64,000 bases of DNA from positions 62,001 through 126,000 of the forward strand of contig CAWIZO010000004.1 in the NCBI GenBank assembly GCA_963840665.1, written 5' to 3'. The notes below the pieces were generated by a model. It saw only the letters and a list, made by a program, of their open reading frames with translations, made no database searches and was not told where the DNA came from. Position numbers and translations under genes: made by a program. Below are positions 1-9,216 of this stretch, piece after piece. Source of the stretch: DATFTE01 sp963840665 (GTDB taxonomy: Bacteria; Acidobacteriota; Terriglobia; Terriglobales; Acidobacteriaceae). Each line of letters opens with the position of its first letter. Position 1 is the stretch's first letter.

Positions 1-2
1 CC

Positions 3-221
3 GACTCGCACTATCACCACTTGACTGACGACATCATCGTTGGTGGCAAAATGCAATATAGGAACGGCGCGATGGCTGTGCCAACCGGACCGGGGCTCGG
101 CGTGGAACTCGACCGCGATAAGTTAGCGCGCTACCACGAACAGTCAGAGCGCCATGAGATGGGATCCTGGACGGATGATCCGCGCCGCCGGGGCACCGTG
201 ATCACCCAGCCGAAATGGTAA
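3..221 (+). CDS. Glucarate dehydratase-like enolase-superfamily protein, C-terminal end (5' truncated by window)
   Basis: Only the last 72 residues are in the window; the reading frame is open from base 3. They read DSHYHHLTDDIIVGG, then a PVPTGPGLGVELDRDKLARY-like stretch, which is the C-terminal capping end of glucarate dehydratase/mandelate racemase-group enolases. That group dehydrates sugar acids using Mg2+. The substrate cannot be read from this fragment because the catalytic barrel is missing. The stop overlaps the next gene by 7 nt, so it belongs to the sugar operon that follows. The family call rests on memory of the C-terminal signature. Confidence 0.75.
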   Translation, partial: DSHYHHLTDDIIVGGKMQYRNGAMAVPTGPGLGVELDRDKLARYHEQSERHEMGSWTDDPRRRGTVITQPKW

Positions 222-3200
222 AAGCGAACAAAGTCCGCAATGCCGCCATCACCGCTCTCTTCGTGGCGGTTGCACTGACTGCGGCCGCGCACGCAACCAA
301 CAAAACACTCTGGAAGATCGGGACTTTCGACGGATCCTCGGGTGAATTTAAGAGTCAAGATATCGACTATTCCGATCCTAAGAGCGATCCAGTCTTTGTC
401 GTGGGACAAAGCAGTGATAAGGACTGGTATCGCTTTCAGCCTGGGCCGGCCAACGGGATCGCCGGCGGGCGCCTGCACCCGTTCACAGTAAAGTTTGTTC
501 TGAACGATGCTCCTCGCGGTGTTTTTCGATTGAAACTTGCAATCCTGTATGAGACGCCGCGTCTCTCGTTCCTAAAGCTCGACGTGAACGGGCACTCCGG
601 TTTTTTCTACTTCCACCCCACGCTCGATTTCAGAGCCGGCGACTGGGAAGGGACTTTTGTTCCGCAGAGCTCTACCGACGAGAAAGCAATTTCACTTCCG
701 GCGGCGTGGCTCCACAAAGGTGAAAACACCTTCGTTTTTACCGCCATGGATGATCCCCCTGACGCGCAGAATTCTCTCGGCGCCATTGCGCCTGGGCACA
801 CGGGTCTGATTTACGACGCGCTTGAGTTGGCCCAGGATGACGCGGAGCGGTATAACGAACAGGCTTTTACGGTTCGAGTTGAGCCAACGATCTTCTATCG
901 CGAAACAAAAGCGGGAATGGTGGAAGTGGTGGACGTTTTTATCAGCGCGTCCAGCTTCCTTAACCACGAGTCGCTCGACGTTCGGATCGCCGGACATCAG
1001 TTTAGCAAGGCATTCTCAACCACGAACCACTTCGGCGAAGCTCGGCTCGAATTTGAAGTGCCAGAGTGGAGCGGTTCGGCCGAAGCTACGGTTCGTATGA
1101 CTAAACGCTCAGCATCGGCGACGGTCGAGCCGGCGAAGAAATGGACCGTTGCACTCATCCCGCACGAACATCTCGATGTTGGTTTCACCGATTATCCTGC
1201 GAAAGTTGCAGAGCTTCACTCCCAATCGGTCGACCAGGCAATGGGCTTGATCAAGAAGACGCCGGACTTTCGTTGGACGCTCGACGGGAGCTGGGTTGCC
1301 GATCAGTATCTAAACGGACGCAGCACGGAGGCGCGGGAACAGTTTCTTGCCCAAGTTCGCGATGGCAATATCGTCATTCCGGCGGAATTCGCTAATCAAC
1401 ATACCGGGAACGCGTCGTGGGAAGGTCTGGCTCGCTCTCTCTATGGCCAGCGCAATCTGGCACGCGAATACAAATTGCCGAAGGCCGAGGCTGCGCAAAT
1501 TGTCGATGTCCCGTCTTACACCTGGGCTTACGCTTCAGTTCTCCATGACGCAGGCATCAAGTATCTGGTAGCGGCGAGTAACAGTTGGCGGGCGCCCGTG
1601 ATGCTGCTTGGGCGATGGAACGAGAAGTCTCCGTTCTACTGGGAAGGGCCGGACGGCGGCCGCGTGCTCATGTGGTACTCGCGCGCTTACTTGCAAGCCC
1701 ATACATTATTCGGCGGGCCTTGGCGAATGGAGTCGATCCGCGATTCGCTACCGGTCTTTCTTCAGGCTTACACGCGTCCAGACTATACAGCGAGCACTGC
1801 AATCATCTTTGGTACACAACTTGAGAACACTCCGCTTGCTCCAGAGCAGAGCGAAATCGTTTCTGCTTTCCGCCACGAATACGCCTGGCCGAAACTTGAA
1901 TTCTCTACGGTGCAGTCCGCAATGCAACAAATCGAGAACGAGTGGAAGGGGAACATGCCCGTCTTTCGCGGCGATTTCGGTCCTTATTGGGAGGACGGAT
2001 ACGGATCTGATGCTGCGCACACCGCCATTCACCGCGAGAACCAACATCGCATCACCACGGCTGAAATCATCGGCTCCGCCGTTTCTGCGATTGATACCCG
2101 AGTGCGCTCCGATAAGGCAATGCTCGATGATGCATGGCACAACGAACTTCTCTATGATGAGCACACTTGGACGTACGTTAGCGCCACTACCCAGCCGGAG
2201 CATCATCAGAGTGAAGACCAGATCGCGCTGAAGGGTTCCCGCGTCGTGCGGGCTCAAAATGATATCAATGAATCGATTGAGCGCGGATGGGCCCAGCTCG
2301 AAGCGATGGTACGAACAAAAGACACTTCCGTTGCGGTCTTCAATTCCTTGAACTGGACGCGTTCTGCCGTCGTTGAGACCGATTTGCCCGACGGAACTGC
2401 GCTCTTCGACCCTACCGGTGCCGAGGTCCCACTAGAGATACTCTGGAAGGGCAAAGGGATTTCGCTTCCTGGATTTGGTCCGGGGAACGTTCGTGTTCGA
2501 TTCCTCGCTGCTGCAGTCCCACCAGTGGGATATAAACTCTATGCGATTAAGCCAATCAAGAAACAGTGGCCTGCATCGGAGGAAATCCATGGGAACACTC
2601 TCGAAAACGAATTCTATCGAGTTACGCTGGATCCAGCCTCCGGATCGATCGCAAGTATTTTCGACAAACAGCTGGGCCGTGAACTTGTGGACCCGTCGAC
2701 CCCTTACAAGTTCGGCCAGTATCTCTACGTGAGCGGCGGAGACAACTATCCAGAGAACTCGCTTTACCGCTTTGGCGCCGGCCTGCAACCCCCAGCATTG
2801 ACTGTCCATGCAGCACAGTCGGGAACGGTGATATCTGCGAGGAAGACGCCGATCGGTATTGTTGCGAACCTTAGGTCCACGGCGCCTAATACTCCCTCCA
2901 TTCAAACGGAGGTCTTTTTGCCTAACTCTTCTGCAAAAAGCATCTGGATTACCTATCGCATACATAAAGATCGCGTCCTTACGAGGGAATCTACGTACGT
3001 GGCGTTCCCTTTCGCCGTAACAACCCCCGAGTTCACCTATGGCTCTCAGTCTGGCTGGATAAATCCGGCGAAAGATGAGCTTGCCGGAGGAAGTCGTGAA
3101 TGGTATCTGCCTACGACCTGGGCCGCCGTATACAACCCGCAAGTTACTGCGGCGGTCGTCCCGATCGATGCTCCCCTTGTCGCTTTCGGAGACATTGTGC

Positions 3201-3739
3201 GCGGCAACTGGCCCGCGGAATTTAGGCCCCAGAGCAGCACGATCTTTTCCTGGCTGATGAACAACTATTGGGGAACCAACTTCCCCGCCTGGCAAGGCGG
3301 CGATTTCACCTTCCGTTACGCCATTACGAGCGTCGCGCAATTCGACCCTCAGGCGCTCACTCGCCTCGGATTGGAAGCCCTGACTCCTGTGGAACGTGAT
3401 GATGTCCCAGCTTCACAAGGCCCATCGCCGCTGCCGAATCGAGAAGCCAGTCTGCTCGATGTAGCGGCGCCTAATGTGGCATTGTTGACTTGGAAACGCG
3501 CAGAAGACGGCGATGGAACCATCCTACGGCTGCAGGAGACAGCAGGGAAGGCATCGCAAATCGGGATTCACAGTCAATTTCTGCGGTTTGAACGATCGTG
3601 GCTTTGCGATTTGCTCGAAGACAACCAGGCCGAGGTCAAGATTGATGGTGAAAATCTCAGCGTCCCGATCAAGCCGTTTCAGGTGCTCACGCTCAGAGTT
3701 CGTACGACGCCACACACTAAGCAAGGCGAGTCAAAATGA
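215..3739 (+). CDS. Secreted glycoside hydrolase family 38-type (alpha-mannosidase-like) protein
   Basis: 1174 aa with a signal peptide (hydrophobic residues about 10-25, ending AAAHA). Residues about 40-210 resemble the carbohydrate-binding domain III of rhamnogalacturonate lyases (FVFTAMDD...LIYDALEL). From about residue 310 the GH38 fold begins: HEHLDVGF stands for the metal-binding H-x-H/D motif, and DVPSYTWA near residue 430 sits where GH38 has its catalytic Asp. The motif PFYWEGPDGGRVLMW follows. The C-terminal half has the GH38 beta-sandwich character. It probably removes sugars from plant or microbial polysaccharide outside the cytoplasm. It overlaps the upstream gene by 7 nt and the downstream SDR by 4 nt (ATGA), so translation is probably coupled. 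Substrate unknown; GH38 membership is fairly sure. Confidence 0.8.
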   Translation: MVKANKVRNAAITALFVAVALTAAAHATNKTLWKIGTFDGSSGEFKSQDIDYSDPKSDPVFVVGQSSDKDWYRFQPGPANGIAGGRLHPFTVKFVLNDAPRGVFRLKLAILYETPRLSFLKLDVNGHSGFFYFHPTLDFRAGDWEGTFVPQSSTDEKAISLPAAWLHKGENTFVFTAMDDPPDAQNSLGAIAPGHTGLIYDALELAQDDAERYNEQAFTVRVEPTIFYRETKAGMVEVVDVFISASSFLNHESLDVRIAGHQFSKAFSTTNHFGEARLEFEVPEWSGSAEATVRMTKRSASATVEPAKKWTVALIPHEHLDVGFTDYPAKVAELHSQSVDQAMGLIKKTPDFRWTLDGSWVADQYLNGRSTEAREQFLAQVRDGNIVIPAEFANQHTGNASWEGLARSLYGQRNLAREYKLPKAEAAQIVDVPSYTWAYASVLHDAGIKYLVAASNSWRAPVMLLGRWNEKSPFYWEGPDGGRVLMWYSRAYLQAHTLFGGPWRMESIRDSLPVFLQAYTRPDYTASTAIIFGTQLENTPLAPEQSEIVSAFRHEYAWPKLEFSTVQSAMQQIENEWKGNMPVFRGDFGPYWEDGYGSDAAHTAIHRENQHRITTAEIIGSAVSAIDTRVRSDKAMLDDAWHNELLYDEHTWTYVSATTQPEHHQSEDQIALKGSRVVRAQNDINESIERGWAQLEAMVRTKDTSVAVFNSLNWTRSAVVETDLPDGTALFDPTGAEVPLEILWKGKGISLPGFGPGNVRVRFLAAAVPPVGYKLYAIKPIKKQWPASEEIHGNTLENEFYRVTLDPASGSIASIFDKQLGRELVDPSTPYKFGQYLYVSGGDNYPENSLYRFGAGLQPPALTVHAAQSGTVISARKTPIGIVANLRSTAPNTPSIQTEVFLPNSSAKSIWITYRIHKDRVLTRESTYVAFPFAVTTPEFTYGSQSGWINPAKDELAGGSREWYLPTTWAAVYNPQVTAAVVPIDAPLVAFGDIVRGNWPAEFRPQSSTIFSWLMNNYWGTNFPAWQGGDFTFRYAITSVAQFDPQALTRLGLEALTPVERDDVPASQGPSPLPNREASLLDVAAPNVALLTWKRAEDGDGTILRLQETAGKASQIGIHSQFLRFERSWLCDLLEDNQAEVKIDGENLSVPIKPFQVLTLRVRTTPHTKQGESK

Positions 3740-4551
3740 ACATTGACCTCACAGGCAAAGTTGCGATCGTGACTGGCGGAGCTATGGGCATTGGGGAAGC
3801 CACGGCAAGAAAGCTGGCTGACCTCGGAGCGACGGTTGCTATTTTTGATATAGATCACAAGGTCGGCCGTCAAAGCGCAGCTGCGATTGCAAAGGGAGGC
3901 GTAATCTGTGATTTCTTTCCCTGTGACGTCAGTATAAGCGACGACGTATTACAGGCAGTGAAAGCAGTTGCCTGTAAATACGGTGCGGTCGACATATTAG
4001 TGAGCAACGCGGGCATACAGCTGTATGGCGATGCTGTGGCGACCACGGAAGAAGAGTGGGACAGGTTGATGGGAATCAACCTCAAGGGATGTTTCCTGGT
4101 CTCGAAGTTTGTCGTCCCACACATGATTGAGCGTGGTGGCGCCATCGTAATCGTGGGTTCCGTGCAGAGCATGACGGCGATAAGCAACTCGCTCGCCTAC
4201 GTCGCGTCGAAACACGGCCTCTTGGGACTTACACGCGCCATGTCACTCGATTATGCCAATAGGGGAATCCGAGTAAACTGCGTTTGCCCGGGTGCTATCG
4301 ACACTCCAATGCTCCGTTGGGCTACAAGTCTGTCAGAGGATCCCGAGAAGGTGATACAAACCTGTAATCGCATGCACCCCATTGGGCGTATTGGCAAGGC
4401 GGAAGAAGTGGCTGACGCCATTGCTTATCTCGCATCTCCGATGGCCTCCTTTATTACCGGAGCGGCGTTAATCGTGGATGGCGGTATGCTCGTGCCCGCC
4501 GGCGGAATGGGCTTTCAAGAAGGCGGCACTGGGTCAGGAACCCACAAATGA
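3736..4551 (+). CDS. SDR family NAD(P)-dependent oxidoreductase
   Basis: 271 aa classical short-chain dehydrogenase. The nucleotide-binding motif TGGAMGIG is at residues about 13-20, NAG follows in the middle, and the catalytic pair is YVASK with Tyr about 155. PGAIDTP follows the active site and the C-terminal end is glycine-rich. The acidic FDID after strand 2 points to NAD rather than NADP. Its start ATG overlaps the stop of the GH38 gene (ATGA), and its own stop overlaps the next SDR in the same way. Position in the operon suggests oxidation of a released sugar or sugar acid; the substrate is unknown. Confidence 0.9.
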   Translation: MNIDLTGKVAIVTGGAMGIGEATARKLADLGATVAIFDIDHKVGRQSAAAIAKGGVICDFFPCDVSISDDVLQAVKAVACKYGAVDILVSNAGIQLYGDAVATTEEEWDRLMGINLKGCFLVSKFVVPHMIERGGAIVIVGSVQSMTAISNSLAYVASKHGLLGLTRAMSLDYANRGIRVNCVCPGAIDTPMLRWATSLSEDPEKVIQTCNRMHPIGRIGKAEEVADAIAYLASPMASFITGAALIVDGGMLVPAGGMGFQEGGTGSGTHK

Positions 4552-5306
4552 AGCTTCAGAATAAAACGGCCATCATCACCGGCGCCGCAGTGGGAATCGG
4601 TGCTGCATCGGCTGCACTGTTCGCACGCGAGGGAGCGCAGATAGTTGCAGTTGATATCGACCGGGAACTACTGAATCAGGCTTCAAGCGAGCTTGAAAAA
4701 GCGGGCGCTAGCTGTCTTGCAGTGCCTGCCGATGTGAGCAAGCGAATTGATGTGGAAATGGTTGTCCGCTCGGCGACGCAGAAATATGGTCAGATTGACA
4801 TTCTCTTCAACAACGCGGGAATCGTTCCAACCGGGAAACTTGACGTAACGAGCGAAGAGCAATGGGATCGCGCTATGGCGATCAATGTGAAGAGCATGTA
4901 TCTGTTCTGCCATGCCGTCATTCCAGGTATGAAGGCGCAGGGCGGGGGCGTGATCCTCAATACGGCTTCTGCGACCGCCTTACGCGCGGTCGGCGACCGC
5001 GCGTGTTACACATCGACAAAAGCGGCCGTGATCGGCCTTACAAAATCGATGGCGCTCGACTACGTCCGCGACAAGATACGAGTGAACTGCATCTGCCCAG
5101 GAACCGTCGACACACCCTCGTTAACCGGTCGCCTAGCAGCCTTCTCTGATCCCGCGCAAGCTCGCAAAGAGTTCATCGCTCGTCAGCCTATGGGACGATT
5201 TGGAACTGCGGAAGAGATCGCTCAAGCCGCGCTTTATCTTGTATCGCCGGAGTCGGAATTCGTAACTGGTGTGGCGTTCCCCATTGATGGGGGGCTTAGC
5301 ATCTAA
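4548..5306 (+). CDS. SDR family NAD(P)-dependent oxidoreductase (second copy)
   Basis: 252 aa classical SDR: TGAAVGIG at residues about 12-19, VDID after the second strand (NAD preference), NNAG, catalytic YTSTK at about 154, and PGTVDTPS. It is clearly paralogous to the gene before it and overlaps it by 4 nt. Two adjacent SDRs downstream of an enolase-family dehydratase resemble non-phosphorylative deoxysugar pathways, in which one SDR oxidises the sugar and the other a later keto-deoxy acid. Which does which cannot be told from sequence. Confidence 0.9.
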   Translation: MKLQNKTAIITGAAVGIGAASAALFAREGAQIVAVDIDRELLNQASSELEKAGASCLAVPADVSKRIDVEMVVRSATQKYGQIDILFNNAGIVPTGKLDVTSEEQWDRAMAINVKSMYLFCHAVIPGMKAQGGGVILNTASATALRAVGDRACYTSTKAAVIGLTKSMALDYVRDKIRVNCICPGTVDTPSLTGRLAAFSDPAQARKEFIARQPMGRFGTAEEIAQAALYLVSPESEFVTGVAFPIDGGLSI

Positions 5307-5307
5307 A

Positions 5308-6462
5308 ATGTCGCACTGCGCCGTCGACGCCATTCGATGGAAGAATCGCCGGGCGTATCGTTTGTCGAACGGCAAGATCGAAATTACGGTGCTGCCCGGC
5401 GGCGGACATATCGCAGATCTCCGTCTCCCTGATTCTGCGATCAATGCTCTCTGGGAATCGCCCTGGCCCACGATTGAGCCTCAGACATTTTCTTCGCGCG
5501 AGCATGCAGCACTTTACGGAGACGGTCCAGTAGGCCGATTCCTCTGTGGCTACACTGGACACGCCTTGGCGCTCGCTTACTTCGGCATGCCATCGTCGGA
5601 AGAGGCTGAGCAAGGTCTGCCCCTGCATGGTGAAGTGACGAACTCGGATTGGACAATTGTCTCCTCGCTTGCCGATGATGATTCAGCTGCACTAGTGATG
5701 GAAGTTACGCTTCCTTTTTACCGTTTGCACTTTCGCCGTCAGATTTTCCTCTCCCACAACGCCTTCACGGCCTGTATCACGGAGATTGTCACTAATCTTA
5801 GTAACACGGCAGTCGACTTTCAATGGGTGCAGCATGCAGCTTTCGGTGAGCCATTCTTCGCAAACGGCGACGCTACTTTGTTTGTATCTGGCGCGCGGGG
5901 AGTGACTTGGCCCGCCGGATATGAGGGGCACGAACTGCTTGCCAGCGGAGTCGAGTACCAGTGGCCCTATGCGCGATCCGTCGACGGTCGCGCGGTCAAT
6001 CTCTCCGAACCATTTGTGCGCAATGGGACCGGCTTCGTTGCAGCACTGCTCGCCGCGTCAGATCATGAGAATGCCTTTGTCGTCGTTCATAACCGGCAGC
6101 ACCATCTCGCTGCGGGATATCGTTTTGATCCCGCGCGCTTTTGCTGGATCGCGCTGTGGGAAGAAAATTGCGCCCGCGCAAACCCTCCATGGAACAAAAG
6201 AACCAGAGTTCGCGGCGTCGAGTTTGGATCGAGCCCGATGCCACTGGGGCTTGCTCACGCTCGTGAAATGGGCCGCTTGTTCGACACGCCCGCGCTTTGT
6301 TCCGTTCCAGGGGGTTCGTGCCTCGAAGCGCAGTACGATTTGTTTCTTCACCCCACGCCTACGCGATGGTCAAAGATCGCAGACGTCCAAAAAAAGGAGC
6401 GCACTCTTATCGTGCGAGGGGATAACGATGAGGAAATCAACTTTCAGCGCAGCAGGCCATGA
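5308..6462 (+). CDS. Galactose mutarotase-like (aldose 1-epimerase superfamily) protein
   Basis: 384 aa from the ATG at 5308, one base after the previous stop. An upstream in-frame ATG at 5269 would lie inside the SDR gene and is less likely. The fold is read from LPGGGHIADLRL near the N-terminus, GLPLHGEV near residue 110 (epimerase-type His) and a beta-rich body with NLSNTAVDFQWVQHAAFGEPF. There is no signal peptide. It probably interconverts anomers of the sugar handled by this operon. The family is likely (it could also be called DUF4432-like); the substrate is not known. Confidence 0.65.
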   Translation: MSHCAVDAIRWKNRRAYRLSNGKIEITVLPGGGHIADLRLPDSAINALWESPWPTIEPQTFSSREHAALYGDGPVGRFLCGYTGHALALAYFGMPSSEEAEQGLPLHGEVTNSDWTIVSSLADDDSAALVMEVTLPFYRLHFRRQIFLSHNAFTACITEIVTNLSNTAVDFQWVQHAAFGEPFFANGDATLFVSGARGVTWPAGYEGHELLASGVEYQWPYARSVDGRAVNLSEPFVRNGTGFVAALLAASDHENAFVVVHNRQHHLAAGYRFDPARFCWIALWEENCARANPPWNKRTRVRGVEFGSSPMPLGLAHAREMGRLFDTPALCSVPGGSCLEAQYDLFLHPTPTRWSKIADVQKKERTLIVRGDNDEEINFQRSRP

Positions 6463-7361
6463 GAACGGAGGAAAGCCTGAATCTTCTGATAGGCATCCTC
6501 AAGTTGTGCATCGGTAAACTGCCCGTGCCCGCCGCCCTTAATCGTCACCAACTCGTTCGGCACACCCGCCGCAGTAAGGGCCTGATGCAAACGTGCCGAT
6601 TGTTCGTAGGGTACGACGGGATCGGCATCTCCGTGAACACTTAGGATCGGCGGCAGTCCGGCTCGAACGTAGGTAAGAGGCGAAACTCGCTTTGCGATCG
6701 CGAGTGCATCGGGCTGACTTCCCATCCACATTGCAGCGTAATTCCTGCGGTTCGGGCCCTGTATTACATCCACCACGTCGCTAATTCCAAACCAGTTGAT
6801 AATTGCGGCAACTTTAAGCTTCTCGGTCCCGTCACAATTGTTATCGAGTCCTGTGCCGTCCGGCAGCATCCCGGTGATCAAAGATAGATGTCCGCCCGCG
6901 GAGTGGCCGGTCAGAACGATTCGATCGACGTCGATGTTGTACTGCTTGGCATTCCTCAATGCCCAACGCAGGGCACAGCGACAGTCCTCCACGGCTGCGG
7001 GTGCCAGCGAAACGCTAGCCATACGATACTCGACATTGATAACGTTCCAGCCCATCTCCAGATAGGGCAGAAACATAAGTGTAGCGCCGGTGCGGTCGCC
7101 GAAGATCCATCCACCGCCGTGGTAGTAGATCAAAGTTGGAACGGCTCTCTTCGCATCCTTTCGCTGCCACATATCGAGCTTCAGCGGGTAGTTGTTTGCT
7201 ACTCCGTAAGTAATGTCAGGTTGAATCCAGTATTGTTCTGAAAGTGTGGAAGCCCAACTCGCGGTCGTCGAAAGTGATGTCGTTCTATCCTGAGAAAAAG
7301 CCGGTAAGGAGCACAATGCACATAGCAGAAGAATGTTTGAGAAACGAATTGCTGAGTTCAT
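6444..7361 (-). CDS. Secreted alpha/beta hydrolase (BD-FAE-like esterase)
   Basis: 305 aa with a signal peptide (LLLCALCSLPAFS). Oxyanion-hole motif YYHGGGW near residue 80, nucleophile elbow GHSAGG near 155 and the acid/base pair in VHGDADPVVP (Asp about 246) and GGGHGQF (His about 281) complete the triad. These features match hormone-sensitive-lipase/feruloyl-esterase-like hydrolases that deacylate polysaccharides. It converges on the mutarotase gene and overlaps its 3' end by 19 nt. The linkage suggests it strips ester groups from the same polysaccharide; this is inference. Confidence 0.85.
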   Translation of the reverse strand: MNSAIRFSNILLLCALCSLPAFSQDRTTSLSTTASWASTLSEQYWIQPDITYGVANNYPLKLDMWQRKDAKRAVPTLIYYHGGGWIFGDRTGATLMFLPYLEMGWNVINVEYRMASVSLAPAAVEDCRCALRWALRNAKQYNIDVDRIVLTGHSAGGHLSLITGMLPDGTGLDNNCDGTEKLKVAAIINWFGISDVVDVIQGPNRRNYAAMWMGSQPDALAIAKRVSPLTYVRAGLPPILSVHGDADPVVPYEQSARLHQALTAAGVPNELVTIKGGGHGQFTDAQLEDAYQKIQAFLRSHGLLR

Positions 7362-7374
7362 GAGATGTTACCCG

Positions 7375-9135
7375 TTACGCGTTCGTGCGCACATAGGCCT
7401 TGATGGTTGCACATCGGTGCCCCTCGGAAGGGCCATACGGTCGAATCACATAATCGCCCACGGCAGCTGGAATAATAAAAGTTTCCGCGTAGTGGACGAC
7501 GAAGGGGGGAAACTGGCCGGTCGGGCTCTCAACCACCGCTTCGCGTCCTTCGCAGAGGTTCAGGACATTCACTCCACAGTTAGTGGAGTGATGCACGGGA
7601 TCCGTAAACCAGTGCCGGCGCGTTTCAATAAATTCAGCCTCGTGCAACCCGGTGCGCTCTTCCTGCCAGCCATTGCCCTTAGCGACGCTATCCACGACGT
7701 CAATCAAGTTTTTCTCAACCCACGGCGTTGTCCGGTCCCACTGGATATTTCTAAACCCATGTTGGAGATGGATTGGGCGTGGAGTGCCGTCGAGCCCTAG
7801 CCGTCCCCAGTCCCACATTTTGAAAGTGAAGATATACGGAGTAGCGCTAATTTCAAGCACCATGCTGTTCTTGCCCGAGCAGTGCGGAGTTCCGGCAGGA
7901 ATCAGAAAGTGGTCATGCTTGCTGGCCGGAAACCGATTCACATACTTGTCGGCGTCAAATTGAATTGTGCCTTCCTGCGCCTGCAGCAGGTCATCCATCA
8001 TTTGCTTGCGATCGATATTCGCTTTCAGACCCAGGTATACACACGCTCCTTCTCCCGCGTCGAGAAGGTAGTAACTCTCATCTTGCGTATAGTGGATTCC
8101 AAACTGCTGTTGAATGTACTCGGTCACCGGGTGCACCTGAAAAGAAAGGTTGCCGCCCTCCATCGTGTCGAGAAAGTCGAAGCGGATGGGAAACTCGGTC
8201 CCGAATCGCGCATGCACTGCTTCGCCAAGTAGTTCGCGAGGATGCCGGAAGACGAGATTGATGGACGGGATCTCTATGGTTATGTCGCCGAAGCCCAGTA
8301 GAAGACTGTTCTCTTCTGGCACACAATCAAAGCACCACGCATAGTTCTCCGCCTCGCGCGGCAGGTCGCAAACTTCCTTCATCCACTGCCCGCCCCACGG
8401 CCCGGGGTCGAAGAACGGAACTACTCGAAACGGTCGGTGCGCCGCTTTCTTTAATCCTTCCAGATGCTGCTCGCCCGTAATCATTTTGGGAGCGTCGCGC
8501 TGATTTGTATCCAGAAGAAAGTCGACTTTCAAAAGGAGTTTCTTCTTGAGTCGATCGGCGACTCTCCAGTCGACGAAGTATGCTCGCTTGTATTTCGCCT
8601 GCGGACGTTCCGAGTAATTCTGCAAACCGAGGTTCGTCACTTCGCCAGCTCGCTGGCGCTGCTGGATCTCCCATCTCGCCATATCGCAATAAACGAGCAG
8701 GTCCCACTGCTCGGCAATAAGGGTTGCGCCGGTGCCAATCACGAGAACGAGACCCGATGCCTCTTGCAAGCGACTTCTTTGTTTCTCGAGCTCGCGCCCA
8801 TCCAGGAATTCTGAGAGTTTGTACTTACCCATGAACGCAAATACCGGATCGTCACCAAGATCCCGTGCACACAGCGCCTGGATAGCAGCTTCGGGCAGGT
8901 AGCATTCGCCGGCGCGCAACACGATCTGAGGCTTCAATGCGTTCGTTAGTTGTTTCTCAATGTCCTTTTCAAAGCAGCCGGGATAGCACTCCACACAAAT
9001 CACGAAACGCCCGGGCCGCACGCTTGCTTTCAAACGTCTCCCGATCGCGTCCCACCCCGTTTCGCAGCCGTCCTGCGAGTCAGACACGCGGACCAAGGGG
9101 TACTTATCGTAGTTCGAGATGTATGGCTTCGGCAT
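7375..9135 (-). CDS. Class I mannose-6-phosphate isomerase-like protein with nucleoside-kinase-like N-terminal domain
   Basis: 586 aa, about 1.5 times a normal phosphomannose isomerase. The C-terminal part (from about residue 290) has GGNLSFQVHP and FLIPAGTPHCSGK, the usual zinc-binding His motifs of class I isomerases, and a second cupin at the end. The N-terminal 200 residues look like a uridine-kinase fold (LVLVIGTGATLIAEQWDLLVYCDMARWEIQQR), but the P-loop position reads VECYPGCFEKDI, so no Walker A GKS/T is present. It probably isomerises a sugar; the N-terminal domain may only bind. It lies 13 nt upstream of the esterase gene on the same strand. Confidence 0.7.
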   Translation of the reverse strand: MPKPYISNYDKYPLVRVSDSQDGCETGWDAIGRRLKASVRPGRFVICVECYPGCFEKDIEKQLTNALKPQIVLRAGECYLPEAAIQALCARDLGDDPVFAFMGKYKLSEFLDGRELEKQRSRLQEASGLVLVIGTGATLIAEQWDLLVYCDMARWEIQQRQRAGEVTNLGLQNYSERPQAKYKRAYFVDWRVADRLKKKLLLKVDFLLDTNQRDAPKMITGEQHLEGLKKAAHRPFRVVPFFDPGPWGGQWMKEVCDLPREAENYAWCFDCVPEENSLLLGFGDITIEIPSINLVFRHPRELLGEAVHARFGTEFPIRFDFLDTMEGGNLSFQVHPVTEYIQQQFGIHYTQDESYYLLDAGEGACVYLGLKANIDRKQMMDDLLQAQEGTIQFDADKYVNRFPASKHDHFLIPAGTPHCSGKNSMVLEISATPYIFTFKMWDWGRLGLDGTPRPIHLQHGFRNIQWDRTTPWVEKNLIDVVDSVAKGNGWQEERTGLHEAEFIETRRHWFTDPVHHSTNCGVNVLNLCEGREAVVESPTGQFPPFVVHYAETFIIPAAVGDYVIRPYGPSEGHRCATIKAYVRTNA

Positions 9136-9167
9136 GGGCCCTCGGGGGCGCGACTTACTTACAGATA

Positions 9168-9195
9168 CGGCAGCAACATTCGAGTGTTGCTGCCG
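9168..9195 (-). terminator. Intergenic hairpin between the TonB receptor and the isomerase gene
   Basis: A perfect 11-bp inverted repeat (CGGCAGCAACA / TGTTGCTGCCG) with a 6-nt loop lies just past the TonB receptor stop. There is no clear U-run in either direction, so it may stabilise the 3' end or attenuate rather than terminate fully. Confidence 0.5.
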
Positions 9196-9216
9196 TGATG
9201 AGCAGAGGTTGAGTGG

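Noticed and set aside
2432..3340. 302-codon minus-strand frame inside the GH38 gene
   Set aside because: Opposite-strand shadow: arginine-rich, no family features.
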